Below, one piece after another: positions 1 to 8,741 of a stretch of DNA of 64,000 nucleotides (the first letter of the stretch is position 1; each line of letters begins with the position of its first letter). This DNA comes from an uncultured bacterium (GTDB lineage: Bacteria; Bacteroidota; Rhodothermia; Rhodothermales; Rubricoccaceae). Below the pieces are notes generated by a model. It saw only the letters and a list, made by a program, of their open reading frames with translations, was not told the origin of the DNA and made no database searches. The translations under genes and the position numbers were made by a program. The stretch is taken from positions 186,001 through 250,000 of the forward strand of contig CANLSR010000002.1 in assembly GCA_947493945.1 (NCBI GenBank). Reading direction: 5' to 3'.

Positions 1-1344
1 ACGATGGTGACCTCGGGGCTCTACCTCTTGGCCCGGCTCTCGCCGCTCGTGCTCCTGTCGCCCGACGCGATGGCCCTCATCGCCATCGTCGGCGCGGTGA
101 CGGCCATCATGGCGGCGACGGTGGCGATCACCCAGAACGACATCAAAAAGGTCCTGGCCTACTCGACGGTGAGCCAGCTGGGCTACATGTTCCTGGCGGC
201 CGGGGTGGGCGCGTTCTTCGTGGCCATCTTCCACGTCATGACCCACGCCTTTTTCAAGGCGTGCCTGTTCTTGGGCTCCGGGAGCGTGATCCACTCGATG
301 CACGACGTGGAGCACAAGCTGGAGCACAAGGGGCTGATCCCGTCGCACCACGGGCCGGGGAGCCACGACACGCCGCTGGACTCGGAGGCGACCAACGACC
401 CGTTCGCCGAGCAGCACACCGAGCGCGTCCGCGGCCACGCGATCCTGCCCTACGACGGCCCGTTCGACGCCCAGGACATGCGCACGATGGGCGGGCTCAA
501 GCGCTACATGCCGTCCACGCGGTGGACCTTCCTGATCGCGACGCTCGCTATCGCCGGCATCCCCGGCCTGTCGGGCTTCTTCTCCAAGGACGAGATCCTG
601 TTCAAGGCCTTCGAGTACGGCTACGACGGGCACCTCTTGGGCTACATCGTCTGGTTCATCGGCATCGTGACGGCGCTCCTGACGGCGATCTACATGACGC
701 GCGCCTACCTCCTGACCTTCGAGGGCGAGCCGCGCTGGCCCGACGCCCTAGACACGCACCCGCACGAGAGCCCGTGGACGATGACCGTCCCGCTCTGGGT
801 GCTGGCGGCGCTGAGCGTCGTGGCCGGCTTCCTGGGCCTGCCGCCGGTGATCGCCGAGGCGATGGGGACGGAGAGCTGGATCCACCACTGGCTGGGCACC
901 GAGTTCGGCGGGCCGGTCGCCGAGCTGGCGCACGAGGTCGTGCCGTCGCACGGGGTCGAGTGGGGCCTGCTGGCCCTCGGTGCGGGCATCGCCATCGCCG
1001 GCGTCGTGATCGCCTGGTTCGGGTTCCGCTTTGGCGCGCGCGGGCCGGAGGCCGACCGCTCGCTCCGCAAGACGATGGGCGTGCTCTACCGGCCCGCCAG
1101 CCGCAAGTGGCTGTGGGACGAGGCCTACGACGCGGCCGTCGTCAAGCCGGTCGTCGAGGGCTCGCGCCGCGGGCTCGCCCCGTTCGACAAGAAGGGCATC
1201 GACGGCACCGTGATGGGCTTCGCCGGCGGCATCCGCCAGCTGGCCGGCCGGTTGCGCGGCGTCCAGACGGGCGTGGTCCAGACGTACGCGCTGGGCATCG
1301 TGGTGGGCGTGGTGGCGGTCGTCGCGCTGGTTCTCTTTCTGTGA
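1..1344 (+). CDS. nuoL: NADH-quinone oxidoreductase subunit L (5'-truncated by window edge)
   Basis: This is the C-terminal part (about 447 residues) of the large antiporter-like proton-pumping subunit of respiratory complex I in the inner membrane. The reading frame is open from base 1, so the true start lies outside the window. Family motifs are visible: QNDIKKVLAYSTVSQLGYM (nt 133-189), the HVMTHAFFKA helix (nt 232-261) and GIPGLSGFFSKDEI (nt 556-597), then the long C-terminal arm ending in a hydrophobic helix. Between the conserved SVIHSMH and the QDM-MGGL segment lies an extra hydrophilic stretch rich in His and acidic residues (about nt 305-468) that many NuoL proteins lack. It is the first gene of a nuoL-nuoM-nhaD-pcd-nuoN run. 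Identity is firm; the role of the insertion is unknown. Confidence 0.96.
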   Translation, partial: TMVTSGLYLLARLSPLVLLSPDAMALIAIVGAVTAIMAATVAITQNDIKKVLAYSTVSQLGYMFLAAGVGAFFVAIFHVMTHAFFKACLFLGSGSVIHSMHDVEHKLEHKGLIPSHHGPGSHDTPLDSEATNDPFAEQHTERVRGHAILPYDGPFDAQDMRTMGGLKRYMPSTRWTFLIATLAIAGIPGLSGFFSKDEILFKAFEYGYDGHLLGYIVWFIGIVTALLTAIYMTRAYLLTFEGEPRWPDALDTHPHESPWTMTVPLWVLAALSVVAGFLGLPPVIAEAMGTESWIHHWLGTEFGGPVAELAHEVVPSHGVEWGLLALGAGIAIAGVVIAWFGFRFGARGPEADRSLRKTMGVLYRPASRKWLWDEAYDAAVVKPVVEGSRRGLAPFDKKGIDGTVMGFAGGIRQLAGRLRGVQTGVVQTYALGIVVGVVAVVALVLFL

Positions 1345-1376
1345 CCTGGGGCCACTCCCGATCCGAACGCACTTGC

Positions 1377-1397
1377 AGGCGCCACGCCGTGGCGCCT
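1377..1397. other. Perfect hairpin in the nuoL-nuoM gap
   Basis: AGGCGCCAC and GTGGCGCCT form a perfect 9-bp stem around a 3-nt loop, 16 nt before the nuoM start. It has no T-tract, so it is more likely an mRNA processing, stability or partial attenuation structure inside the nuo operon than a full terminator. Function is inferred. Confidence 0.55.
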
Positions 1398-1413
1398 CTA
1401 CGAACGCTAATCC

Positions 1414-3027
1414 ATGGCTGACTTTTCCGGGCTCCTGTCGCTCGTCATCTTCCTGCCCGCCATCGGGGCGCTCGTGCTGCTGGCGCTGCCGTCGGCCGAC
1501 GCCATCCGGTGGACGGCGCTCGCGACGACGGCCGTCACGTTCGTGCTCTCGATCGGCTTGTGGCTCGGCTTCGACGCCGGCGTGTCGACCGCGCTCCAGC
1601 CCCAGCTCGCGACCCGGCTGCCGTGGTTCGGGCCGGCCATCGACATCTCGTACTACGTCGGCGTCGACGGGCTGAACCTGCTGCTCTTGCTCCTGACGAC
1701 GTTGTTGGGGCCGATCGTCGTGCTCTCGTCGTGGACCTACATCGGCAAGGCGCACAAGGGCTACTACGCGCTGCTGCTGCTGCTGGAGACCGGCGTGCTG
1801 GGCGTGTTCGCCTCCTTCGACGTCTTCCTGTTCTACATCTTCTTCGAGTTGACGCTGATCCCGATGGTGTTCATCATCGGGATCTGGGGCGGGGAGGACC
1901 GGATCTACGCCGCCATCAAGTTCGTGATCTACACGCTCGTGGGGTCGCTCTTGATGCTCGTCGGCGTGTTGTGGCTGGGGTTCGCGGCCGGCGACGCCGT
2001 CAACGGCGGCGTGTTCACGACCGACTGGTACAAGCTGGTCCAGTTCGGCGTGCCGCTGGGGGCCCAGTGGGGCCTGTTCGCCGTGTTCGGGCTGGCGTTC
2101 ATGATCAAGGTGCCGCTGTTCCCGCTCCACACCTGGCTCCCCGACGCCCACACCCAGGCGCCGACGGGCGGCTCGGTCGTGCTGGCGGGCGTGCTGCTCA
2201 AGATGGGCACCTACGGCCTGCTCCGGTTCGTCGTCCCGTTCTTCCCGAACGCCAGCGCGGCGGCGGCGCCCTGGATCGGGGTGCTGGCGGTGGTCGGCAT
2301 CGTCTACGGCGCGCTGGTGGCGTTCGCCCAGACGGACATGAAGAAGCTGGTGGCGTACTCGTCGGTGTCGCACCTCGGGTTCGTGGTGCTGGGCCTGTTC
2401 GCGTTCGACCAGGTGGCCGTCCAGGGCTCGCTCATCCAGATGGTCAACCACGGGATCTCGACCGGCGCGCTGTTCCTCATCATCGGCATGTTGGTGGAGC
2501 GCCGGCACACGCGCGCGATGGCCGACTACGGCGGGATCGCCAAGAGCGTCCCCGTCCTCACCTTCTTTATGCTGTTCAGCGTGTTCGCCTCGGCCGGCCT
2601 GCCGGGCCTCAACGGGTTCGTGGGCGAGTTCATGATCCTGATCGGCTCGTGGCGCTCCGCGACCGTCGGCAACCCCATCCTGGTCGCCGTCGCCACGACG
2701 GGCGTCATCTTCGCCGCCGTCTACCTCTTGTGGATGGTGTACCGCACGTTCTACGGCGAGATCACGGACCCCGAGAACGCGACCATGACCGACCTCAACG
2801 GCCGCGAGATCGGGCTCCTGCTGCCGCTCGTGGCCCTGATGATCCTGATGGGCTTCTGGCCGACGCCGTTCTTGCAGCGCTCCGAGCGCGCCGTCCGCTC
2901 GCTGATCGAGACGTCGGAGCTCAAGGCCGCCGCCGTCGAGTCGGCCGGGCCCGGCGAGGTGGTCGTGGTGCCCGTCGCCTGGCCCGCCGACGTCGCGACG
3001 GCACCCGCGCCCGCGCCGCAGCCGTGA
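1414..3027 (+). CDS. nuoM: NADH-quinone oxidoreductase subunit M
   Basis: This is the second antiporter-like membrane subunit of complex I, 537 residues, close to the usual 490-540. The sequence is a run of about 14 hydrophobic helices. It contains the family segments ELTLIPMVFIIGIWGG (with the helix-5 Glu) and IKVPLFPLHTWLPDAHTQAP (with the helix-7 Lys), nt about 1846-2160, and the QTDMKKLVAYSSVSHLGF segment, nt about 2329-2382. The last 40 residues are an Ala/Pro/Val-rich hydrophilic tail. The start ATG follows a 69-nt leader carrying the hairpin at 1377-1397; no Shine-Dalgarno is obvious. It lies 69 nt after nuoL and 29 nt before nhaD, so cotranscription is likely. Confidence 0.97.
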   Translation: MADFSGLLSLVIFLPAIGALVLLALPSADAIRWTALATTAVTFVLSIGLWLGFDAGVSTALQPQLATRLPWFGPAIDISYYVGVDGLNLLLLLLTTLLGPIVVLSSWTYIGKAHKGYYALLLLLETGVLGVFASFDVFLFYIFFELTLIPMVFIIGIWGGEDRIYAAIKFVIYTLVGSLLMLVGVLWLGFAAGDAVNGGVFTTDWYKLVQFGVPLGAQWGLFAVFGLAFMIKVPLFPLHTWLPDAHTQAPTGGSVVLAGVLLKMGTYGLLRFVVPFFPNASAAAAPWIGVLAVVGIVYGALVAFAQTDMKKLVAYSSVSHLGFVVLGLFAFDQVAVQGSLIQMVNHGISTGALFLIIGMLVERRHTRAMADYGGIAKSVPVLTFFMLFSVFASAGLPGLNGFVGEFMILIGSWRSATVGNPILVAVATTGVIFAAVYLLWMVYRTFYGEITDPENATMTDLNGREIGLLLPLVALMILMGFWPTPFLQRSERAVRSLIETSELKAAAVESAGPGEVVVVPVAWPADVATAPAPAPQP

Positions 3028-3056
3028 CCCGGCGACCCACCCCCGACCCTACCCCT

Positions 3057-4856
3057 ATGCTCCGCCGCCTCGCCCCGCTCGCCCTCCTCGTCACGCTGGC
3101 GGTCTCCGCCAGCGCCCAGGACGCCGGCCCCGCCGGGGCCCCCAGCGGCCAGGTGGCCCAGGTCGAGACGCCCGACCTCGCCCCGGACGCCGACGCCGAG
3201 GACGCGGGCGTGATCGCGGGCGACGAGCAGGCCGACCTGGAGGGGGCCGGCAGCGCCCACGGCGCGGGCGACACCGTCGAGGAGCCCCACGGCGAGGGCG
3301 AGGCCCATGGCGAGCCGCCGCCGGTCTGGCTCACGATCCCGTTCGCGGTCCTGCTCCTGATGATCGCGACCGGGCCGCTGTTCTACCCCCACTTCTGGCA
3401 CCACCACTACCCCAAGGTGGCCATCGGGCTGGGGGCGCTCGTCGGCGCCTACTACCTGATCGCGATGGGCGACATCACGCCCGTCGAGCACGCGGCGCTG
3501 GAGTACTTCGCCTTTATCGCGCTCTTGGGCTCGCTGTTCGTCGCCAGCGGGTGCATCCTGATCAAGACCGACTTTGCGGGCACGCCGCGCGCCAACACGA
3601 TCCTGCTGTTCGTCGGCGCCGTGATCGCCAACTTTATCGGGACCACGGGCGCCTCGATGCTCCTGATCCGCCCGTACATGCGGCTCAACGCGGGGCGGCT
3701 GAAGGCGTACCACATCATCTTCTTCATCTTCACGGTCTCCAACGTCGGCGGCGCGCTGACGCCCATCGGCGACCCGCCGCTGTTCCTGGGCTTCCTGCGC
3801 GGCGTCCCGTTCTTCTGGACCGTGGTCAACCTGTGGTACATCTGGCTGCCGACGATCCTGCTGATCCTGGCCGTCTTCTACGTGGTCGACAGCCGGAACA
3901 AGACCGAGAGCGTCCGCGAGGAGGCCGAGGGCGTGGGGGTCGACGTGGATCCGGGCGAGGTCCCGGGCCTGGCGGTCGTGCCCGAGGCCCCGGGCGTCGA
4001 GGACGTCGCCCCGATCCACACCGAGGGCGAGCTCGGCATCCCGCTCTCGAACAAGCGGCCCAACCCCAAAAAGCTGGAGATCGAGGGCAAGGCCGGCTTC
4101 GCCTGGCTGGCGATCATCATCGGCGCGGTGTTCCTGGACCCCAACGTGCTGGACTGGATGCAGGGGACGGTCCTCGACCTGCACGGCCAGTTCCACGTCC
4201 CGTTCGGCATCCGCGAGGTCATCATGTTCGCCGTCTGCGTGTTGGCCTACAAGACGGCCAAGCCCGAGGTGCTCCGGGGCAACGACTTCAACTTCGAGCC
4301 CATCAAGGAGGTCGGCTACCTCTTTATCGGCATCTTCCTGACGATGCAGCCGGCGCTGACGCTGATCGGCCAGTTTGCCCAGACCAACGCCGACTCGCTG
4401 GGCGTGACCCAGTTCTACTTCGGCACGGGCATCCTGTCCGGCGTGCTGGACAACGCGCCGACCTACGTCAGCTTCCTGTCGGCGGCGATGGGCAAGTTCG
4501 GGTCGAGCATCGAGAGCCGCGACGCGGTCGAGGCGTTCGCGCTGGGCACCAGCCTGCCGGCCGAGACCTTCTACCTCCAGGCGATCTCGATCGCGGCCGT
4601 GTTCTTCGGCGCGCTGACCTACATCGGCAACGGGCCCAACTTCATGGTCAAGGCCATCGCCGAGTCGTCGGGGGTCGAGACGCCGTCGTTCGTGAGCTAC
4701 ATCGTCAAGTACTCGCTGCCGATCCTGATCCCGATCTACATCCTGGTCTGGTTCGTCTTCTTCAGCGGCTACATCGTCCCTCACCCGCCGGACGCGGCCC
4801 ACACCGCCGAGGTGGTCTCCCAAGCCACCGGCGTCCTGCTGGCGCTTCCGCTCTAA
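3057..4856 (+). CDS. nhaD: NhaD-type Na+/H+ antiporter
   Basis: This predicted inner-membrane sodium/proton antiporter of the NhaD group (ion transporter superfamily) has 599 residues. I chose the ATG at 3057 because it gives a clear signal-like N-terminus (MLRRLAPLALLVTLAVSASA) directly after nuoM; the frame stays open upstream but that part reads as shadow sequence. After the signal comes a roughly 60-residue acidic, His-containing segment (residues 21-83), then about 12 membrane helices. The NhaD hallmark GDPPLFLGFLRGVPFFWT is present near residue 240, and FGTGILSGVLDNAPTYVSFL near residue 460. A hydrophilic loop (about residues 282-340) splits the two halves. Its position inside the nuo operon suggests coupling of Na+ and H+ circuits, which is inference. 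Confidence 0.92.
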   Translation: MLRRLAPLALLVTLAVSASAQDAGPAGAPSGQVAQVETPDLAPDADAEDAGVIAGDEQADLEGAGSAHGAGDTVEEPHGEGEAHGEPPPVWLTIPFAVLLLMIATGPLFYPHFWHHHYPKVAIGLGALVGAYYLIAMGDITPVEHAALEYFAFIALLGSLFVASGCILIKTDFAGTPRANTILLFVGAVIANFIGTTGASMLLIRPYMRLNAGRLKAYHIIFFIFTVSNVGGALTPIGDPPLFLGFLRGVPFFWTVVNLWYIWLPTILLILAVFYVVDSRNKTESVREEAEGVGVDVDPGEVPGLAVVPEAPGVEDVAPIHTEGELGIPLSNKRPNPKKLEIEGKAGFAWLAIIIGAVFLDPNVLDWMQGTVLDLHGQFHVPFGIREVIMFAVCVLAYKTAKPEVLRGNDFNFEPIKEVGYLFIGIFLTMQPALTLIGQFAQTNADSLGVTQFYFGTGILSGVLDNAPTYVSFLSAAMGKFGSSIESRDAVEAFALGTSLPAETFYLQAISIAAVFFGALTYIGNGPNFMVKAIAESSGVETPSFVSYIVKYSLPILIPIYILVWFVFFSGYIVPHPPDAAHTAEVVSQATGVLLALPL

Positions 4857-4857
4857 T

Positions 4858-4950
4858 GGTTCGGGGCTCATCGGTTCCGGGTTCACTCAGGTGTGAGCCC
4901 TTGCGAGCCGGAGGCCGGCGTAGCCAACCCTGAACCGATGAACCCCGACC
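4858..4950. repeat. GGTTC/GAACC hairpin repeat element, copy 1 (before pcd)
   Basis: The two 27-nt arms (4858-4884 and 4924-4950) are imperfect inverted copies built from GGTTCGGGG / CCCCGACC-like text. The core between them (about 4886-4907, containing CTCAGGTGTGAGCCC) recurs in inverted orientation at 18446-18466 upstream of deoC, matching at 19 of 21 positions. The element fills the nhaD-pcd gap and its right arm contains an in-frame ATG (4938). It is a repeated intergenic element with hairpin potential; mechanism unknown. Confidence 0.7.
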
Positions 4951-4961
4951 CCCCCCTTCTC

Positions 4962-5255
4962 ATGCCCGCTCGCACACCGCTCTCCGACGACCAGGTCGAC
5001 GCCGCCCTCGGCGGGCTCGCCGGCTGGCGCCGCCAGTCGGAGCCGCAGCGGGTCGTCTGGGAGCGGACGTTCCCCGACTTCCAGGCCGCGTTCGCCTTCT
5101 TGACGCGCGTCGCGTTCCTGGCCGAGGCGATGGACCACCACCCCGAGATCACCAACGTCTACGGCGACGTCCGGCTGGCGCTCTCGACGCACGACGCCGG
5201 CGACCGCGTGACGGAGACGGACCTCGAACTGGCCCGTCGGATCTCCGCCCTGTAG
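4962..5255 (+). CDS. 4a-hydroxytetrahydrobiopterin dehydratase (pterin-4a-carbinolamine dehydratase)
   Basis: This enzyme dehydrates 4a-hydroxytetrahydropterin, recycling pterin cofactors. It has 97 residues, typical of the family. The active-site histidine signature is present: HHPEITNVYGDVRLALSTHD, with H59, H60 and H77. An in-frame ATG lies 24 nt upstream (4938), but it falls inside the repeat-element arm, so I prefer the ATG at 4962, which begins MPARTPLSDDQ. It lies between nhaD and nuoN, and no aromatic amino-acid hydroxylase gene is visible nearby. In bacteria this family is also linked to molybdopterin or folate side reactions. A 6-bp stem (GCCCGC/GCGGGC, 5255-5270) overlaps the stop codon. 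Confidence 0.93.
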   Translation: MPARTPLSDDQVDAALGGLAGWRRQSEPQRVVWERTFPDFQAAFAFLTRVAFLAEAMDHHPEITNVYGDVRLALSTHDAGDRVTETDLELARRISAL

Positions 5256-5339
5256 CCCGCCCCCGCGGGCCGCCATCTGCCCACCCGGCCCTCCCCGTTT
5301 CTCCCGGCCGCTGACGGCTGACCGCTCCCGTCTCTCTCC

Positions 5340-6845
5340 ATGCCCGACCCCATCGTCGTCGACTACAGCTCGTTCCCCGCCGACCTCGCGGCCACCGCCC
5401 CGATCCTGCTGGTCGCCGGGCTCGGCGTCCTGGTGGTGCTGCTCGACGCCTTCCGCAACGACGACGCGATGATCCCCTGGGTCTCCGGCGTCGGGATGGC
5501 CGTCGCGGCGGCCATGCAGGCGTTCTGGGTGTTCGAGCCCGGGACGGCCTTCGAGGGCCAGGTCTACGTCGGCGGCGCCGCGGCCGTGGCCAACATCGTG
5601 ATCCTGACCGGCGCCGTCGCCAGCCTGGCGCTGACCGTGCCGTACCTGTCGCGGCTGGGCCGCAACTACGGCGAGGTCCACGCGCTCATCCTGTTCTCGA
5701 CCGCCGGCATGATGACGCTGGCCTCGGCGGGCAGCCTGGTGACGCTGTTCGTGGGCCTGGAGACGATGTCGGTGTGCTTGTACGTGCTCGCCGGGCTGGT
5801 GCGCGAGGAGTCGACGGCCAACGAGAGCGCGCTGAAGTACTTCCTGCTGGGCGCCTTCTCGACCGGCTTCTTCCTCTACGGGATCGCGCTGCTCTACGGG
5901 GCCACGGGCACGATGCAGCTGGCGCTCTTGGCCGAGGGGCTGGCGCTGAGCGGCCAGACCGGCCTGTTCCTGGCCGGCGTGGGCTTGCTGCTGGTGGGCT
6001 TCCTGTTCAAGGTGTCCGCCGTCCCGTTCCACATGTGGACGCCCGACGTGTACCAGGGGGCCCCGACGTCGCTGACCGCGTTCATGTCGACGGCCTCCAA
6101 GGTGGCCACGTTCGCCGCGCTGGCGGTGGTGCTGTCGCGTGCGCTCCCGCTCGAGCTGGTCCAGGGCGAGGTCCAGGTCACGCTGGCCGTCGTGGCCGCC
6201 GTGACGATGGTGGCCGGCAACGTGGTCGCGCTCGTCCAGACCAACCTCAAGCGGATGCTGGCCTACTCGTCGGTGGCCCACGCGGGCTACATCCTAGCGG
6301 GTCTGGCGGCCGGCACGGCGGCCGGCTACGGCGCGGCCCTGTTCTACCTCCTGGCCTACACGCTGATGAACGTCGGCGCGTTCGGCGTGATGGGCGCGCT
6401 GGAGTGGGACGAGGAGCAGGGCGCCGACCAGTCGCTGGACAGCCTGGCCGGCATCGGCTACCGCAAGCCGTTCCTCGGCGTCGCGATGGGCGTGTTCATG
6501 TTCGCGCTGACCGGCTTCCCGCCGTTCGCCGGCTTTATCGGCAAGTACCTGGTGTTCTCGGCCGCCGTCCGCGCCGACCTGACCTGGCTCGCCGTCGTCG
6601 GCGTGCTGGCGTCGGTGGTCTCGGGCGTCTACTACCTCCGCGTGATGGTAGTGATGTGGATGAAGTCGCCCGAGGACGCGCCCGCCAACGCCCGCCAGCC
6701 GTTCCCGGTCGGCCGCGCCACGGCGGCGGTGGTTGGTCTGTGCGCCCTGGGGCTGCTGGTGCTCGGCGTGCTGCCGGGCGGCTTCATCGAGCTCACGGCC
6801 GGGGTGTTCGGTGGGGGAGAGGCGGCGCTGGTCGCGGTGCCGTAG
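5340..6845 (+). CDS. nuoN: NADH-quinone oxidoreductase subunit N
   Basis: This is the third antiporter-like proton-translocating subunit of complex I, 501 residues with about 14 predicted helices. Typical segments are GLETMSVCLYVLAGL (nt about 5755-5799), the Lys-containing FKVSAVPFHMWTPDVYQGAP (nt about 6006-6065) and QTNLKRMLAYSSVAHAGYIL (nt about 6237-6296). It ends the nuo cluster in this window. The 84-nt gap after pcd is pyrimidine-rich and has no clear ribosome binding site; translation through C-rich leaders is common here. Tandem GC-rich hairpins follow the stop codon, which fits the end of the transcript. Confidence 0.97.
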   Translation: MPDPIVVDYSSFPADLAATAPILLVAGLGVLVVLLDAFRNDDAMIPWVSGVGMAVAAAMQAFWVFEPGTAFEGQVYVGGAAAVANIVILTGAVASLALTVPYLSRLGRNYGEVHALILFSTAGMMTLASAGSLVTLFVGLETMSVCLYVLAGLVREESTANESALKYFLLGAFSTGFFLYGIALLYGATGTMQLALLAEGLALSGQTGLFLAGVGLLLVGFLFKVSAVPFHMWTPDVYQGAPTSLTAFMSTASKVATFAALAVVLSRALPLELVQGEVQVTLAVVAAVTMVAGNVVALVQTNLKRMLAYSSVAHAGYILAGLAAGTAAGYGAALFYLLAYTLMNVGAFGVMGALEWDEEQGADQSLDSLAGIGYRKPFLGVAMGVFMFALTGFPPFAGFIGKYLVFSAAVRADLTWLAVVGVLASVVSGVYYLRVMVVMWMKSPEDAPANARQPFPVGRATAAVVGLCALGLLVLGVLPGGFIELTAGVFGGGEAALVAVP

Positions 6846-6854
6846 CGGCGTTGC

Positions 6855-6901
6855 GGGCGGCGCGCTGGCCGCGCCGCCCCCTGCGGGTCCTGGGGCGCAG
6901 G
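6855..6901 (+). terminator. Tandem hairpins after nuoN
   Basis: The first stem is perfect over 10 bp (GGGCGGCGCG 6855-6864 with CGCGCCGCCC 6870-6879, 5-nt loop). A second stem follows (CCTGCG 6880-6885 with CGCAGG 6896-6901). There is no T-run. The position 9 nt after the nuoN stop makes a transcript-end role likely but unproven. Confidence 0.55.
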
Positions 6902-6938
6902 CCCCCCGACGCGCGCGGCCTATCCTGCACCCCACCAC

Positions 6939-6959
6939 CACGCAACACGCGGCACGCAC
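6939..6959 (+). repeat. Three 7-nt repeats directly before a start codon
   Basis: CACGCAA, CACGCGG and CACGCAC follow one another and end one base before the ATG at 6961. The same 7-nt leader periodicity appears before pgl, secF, purA and the HipA-like gene. A TATCCTG element at 6921-6927 may be the promoter -7 box. Confidence 0.55.
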
Positions 6960-6960
6960 C

Positions 6961-7503
6961 ATGGAATCCCTTCTCCGCGAGTACCTCCCGACCGCGCCCG
7001 ACTCCGGCCTCTACGTCGCCCCCGACATCCCGACGGCCAAGCTCCGCGCCGCGCTGGCGGACTACGCGCCCGAGGTCGACCCCGCCGACGTGCTGGCGCT
7101 CTACGACGCCACGCGCCTGGGCTCGGCCAAGGACGGCGCCGTGTTCCTGGCCGACCGCCTGGTGTTCCAAAACAACGACCTCCAGCCGGCGCGGACGGTC
7201 CGCTACGGCGACGTCGTGGGCGTGCGCGCCAAACGCAAGCTCCTGGGCGGGCGCGAGATCGAGATCGACCTGAACCGGGCCAGGGCCACCGTCACGGAGA
7301 CGCTGGACTTTTCGGGCCAGCCCGGCGCCGCCGAGTACGTCGAGCGGTTTCTCCAGCAGGCGCTCGCCTCAGCGGCCCGCGTGCCGGACGACCCGACGGC
7401 GCACGCGACGGACCGCCGCGCCGTCCAGGAGGCGCTCGACCGGCTCGTCGGCCTGGGACGCCTCGCCGCCGACGACCGCCAGCGGATGCTCGACGCGCTC
7501 TAG
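6961..7503 (+). CDS. Hypothetical protein, possible PH-like domain
   Basis: I do not recognise the family of this 180-residue protein. It appears soluble and acidic, with no signal peptide or membrane helix. The middle part (residues about 59-120) alternates short strands and basic turns, as in bacterial PH-like domains (GAVFLADRLVFQNN, then VRYGDVVGVRAKRKLLG). It is followed by a helical C-terminal half with two predicted amphipathic helices. I chose the ATG at 6961 because upstream sequence in frame is low-complexity hairpin DNA. The stop codon overlaps the GTG of the next gene (TAGTG), so the two are probably translationally coupled. Function unknown. Confidence 0.7.
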   Translation: MESLLREYLPTAPDSGLYVAPDIPTAKLRAALADYAPEVDPADVLALYDATRLGSAKDGAVFLADRLVFQNNDLQPARTVRYGDVVGVRAKRKLLGGREIEIDLNRARATVTETLDFSGQPGAAEYVERFLQQALASAARVPDDPTAHATDRRAVQEALDRLVGLGRLAADDRQRMLDAL

Positions 7504-8036
7504 TGCCGACGGTCCTGACGCACGCCGTGGCGGCCGCGGCCCGGGCTCCGATGGCGCGCACGCGCCGCCTGTGGCCTTTGGCTGCCGTCGGCGCAGCCTG
7601 CGCCGTGGCCCCGGATCTCGACGTCGTCGGCTTCGCGCTCGGCGTCGACTACGGCGATCCGCTGGGGCACCGCGGCCTCAGCCACTCGCTCGCCGCCGCC
7701 GCCCTGCTGGCGGCCGTCGTCGTCGCGTGCGTGCCCGGCTGGCGGCGGCCCGCGGTCGGGCTGTACCTGTTCGCGGCGACGGCCTCCCACGGTTTGCTCG
7801 ACATGCTGACCGACGGCGGACTGGGAGTGGCGCTCTTGGAGCCGTTCGTCAACGAGCGGCTGTTCTTTCCCGTCCGGCCCGTCGAGGTGTCGCCCATCGG
7901 GCTCTCCGGCTTCCTGACGCGCCGGGGCGCCGAGGTGATCGCCAGCGAGGCGCTGTGGGTCTGGCTCCCGAGCGCCCTCGCGTTCGCGCTGCTCGCGCGT
8001 GGCCTCCGCCAGCCGGCCGACGACGGCGGCCGCTAG
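7503..8036 (+). CDS. YdjM/DUF457-family membrane-bound metal-dependent hydrolase
   Basis: This 177-residue predicted membrane protein resembles the LexA-regulated inner-membrane hydrolase (YdjM, DUF457) family. Visible features are the N-terminal TVLTHAVAAAA, AVAPDLDVVGF, HRGLSHSLAAA near residue 60 and ATASHGLLDMLTDGG near residue 93. These His/Asp clusters are thought to bind metal. About four membrane helices are predicted. The GTG start overlaps the previous stop by one base. The family's biochemical role is poorly known; a phospholipase or membrane-stress role has been suggested for relatives. Confidence 0.82.
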   Translation: MPTVLTHAVAAAARAPMARTRRLWPLAAVGAACAVAPDLDVVGFALGVDYGDPLGHRGLSHSLAAAALLAAVVVACVPGWRRPAVGLYLFAATASHGLLDMLTDGGLGVALLEPFVNERLFFPVRPVEVSPIGLSGFLTRRGAEVIASEALWVWLPSALAFALLARGLRQPADDGGR

Positions 8037-8096
8037 CGGGAAACGGCGGTGCGGGGGACGGGTACAACCCACACCTCTCCCCCAACCCCCAGACTC

Positions 8097-8717
8097 ATGG
8101 CCTTCGAAGCTGCCCCCCTCCCGTACGACTACGACGCCCTCGAACCGAGCATCGACGAGCAGACGATGCGGATCCACCACGGCAAGCACTACCAGGGCTA
8201 CACCGACAAGCTGAACGCGGCCCTGGAAGGCACGAAGTGGGCGGATCAGCCCATCGAGGAGACGCTGAAGAACCTCGACCAGCTGCCCGAGGACAAGCAG
8301 ACGGCCGTCCGCAACAACGGCGGCGGCTACCTCAACCACGGCGTCTTCTGGACGATCATGTCGCCGTCCGGCGGAGGCACGCCGACCGGCGAGCTGGCGA
8401 CGGCCATCGACGAGACGTTCGGCTCGTTCGACCAGTTCAAGGAGCAGTTCGAGGCCAAGGCCAAGGGCCAGTTCGGCTCCGGCTGGGCCTGGCTCGGGTA
8501 TGCGCCCGGCAAGGGGCTCCACCTCCACGGGTTGCCCAACCAGGACGCGCCCGCGCTCCACGGCCACTACGCGATCCTGGGGATCGACGTCTGGGAGCAC
8601 GCCTACTACCTCAAGTACCAGAACAAGCGCCCCGACTACGTCTCGGCGTGGTGGGACGTGGTCAACTGGGACGAGGCCGACCGCCGCTTCCGCGAGGCCA
8701 AGGCCCAGATGGGCTAG
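8097..8717 (+). CDS. sodA: Superoxide dismutase (Mn/Fe family)
   Basis: This enzyme disproportionates superoxide to oxygen and hydrogen peroxide in the cytoplasm. It has 206 residues, typical length. All four metal ligands are visible: H27 (RIHHGKHY), H81 (LNHGVFW), D164 and H168 ([10 protein letters not shown]). [11 protein letters not shown] and the Asn-Gln-Asp of LPNQDAP resemble manganese or cambialistic enzymes more than strict iron enzymes, but metal choice cannot be settled from sequence. I chose the ATG at 8097 because it gives the usual N-terminus ([16 protein letters not shown]). It is a single-gene unit closed by a strong terminator-like hairpin. Confidence 0.95.
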   Translation: MAFEAAPLPYDYDALEPSIDEQTMRIHHGKHYQGYTDKLNAALEGTKWADQPIEETLKNLDQLPEDKQTAVRNNGGGYLNHGVFWTIMSPSGGGTPTGELATAIDETFGSFDQFKEQFEAKAKGQFGSGWAWLGYAPGKGLHLHGLPNQDAPALHGHYAILGIDVWEHAYYLKYQNKRPDYVSAWWDVVNWDEADRRFREAKAQMG

Positions 8718-8741
8718 TCCGCTAGGACCGCTCGCCGTTTT

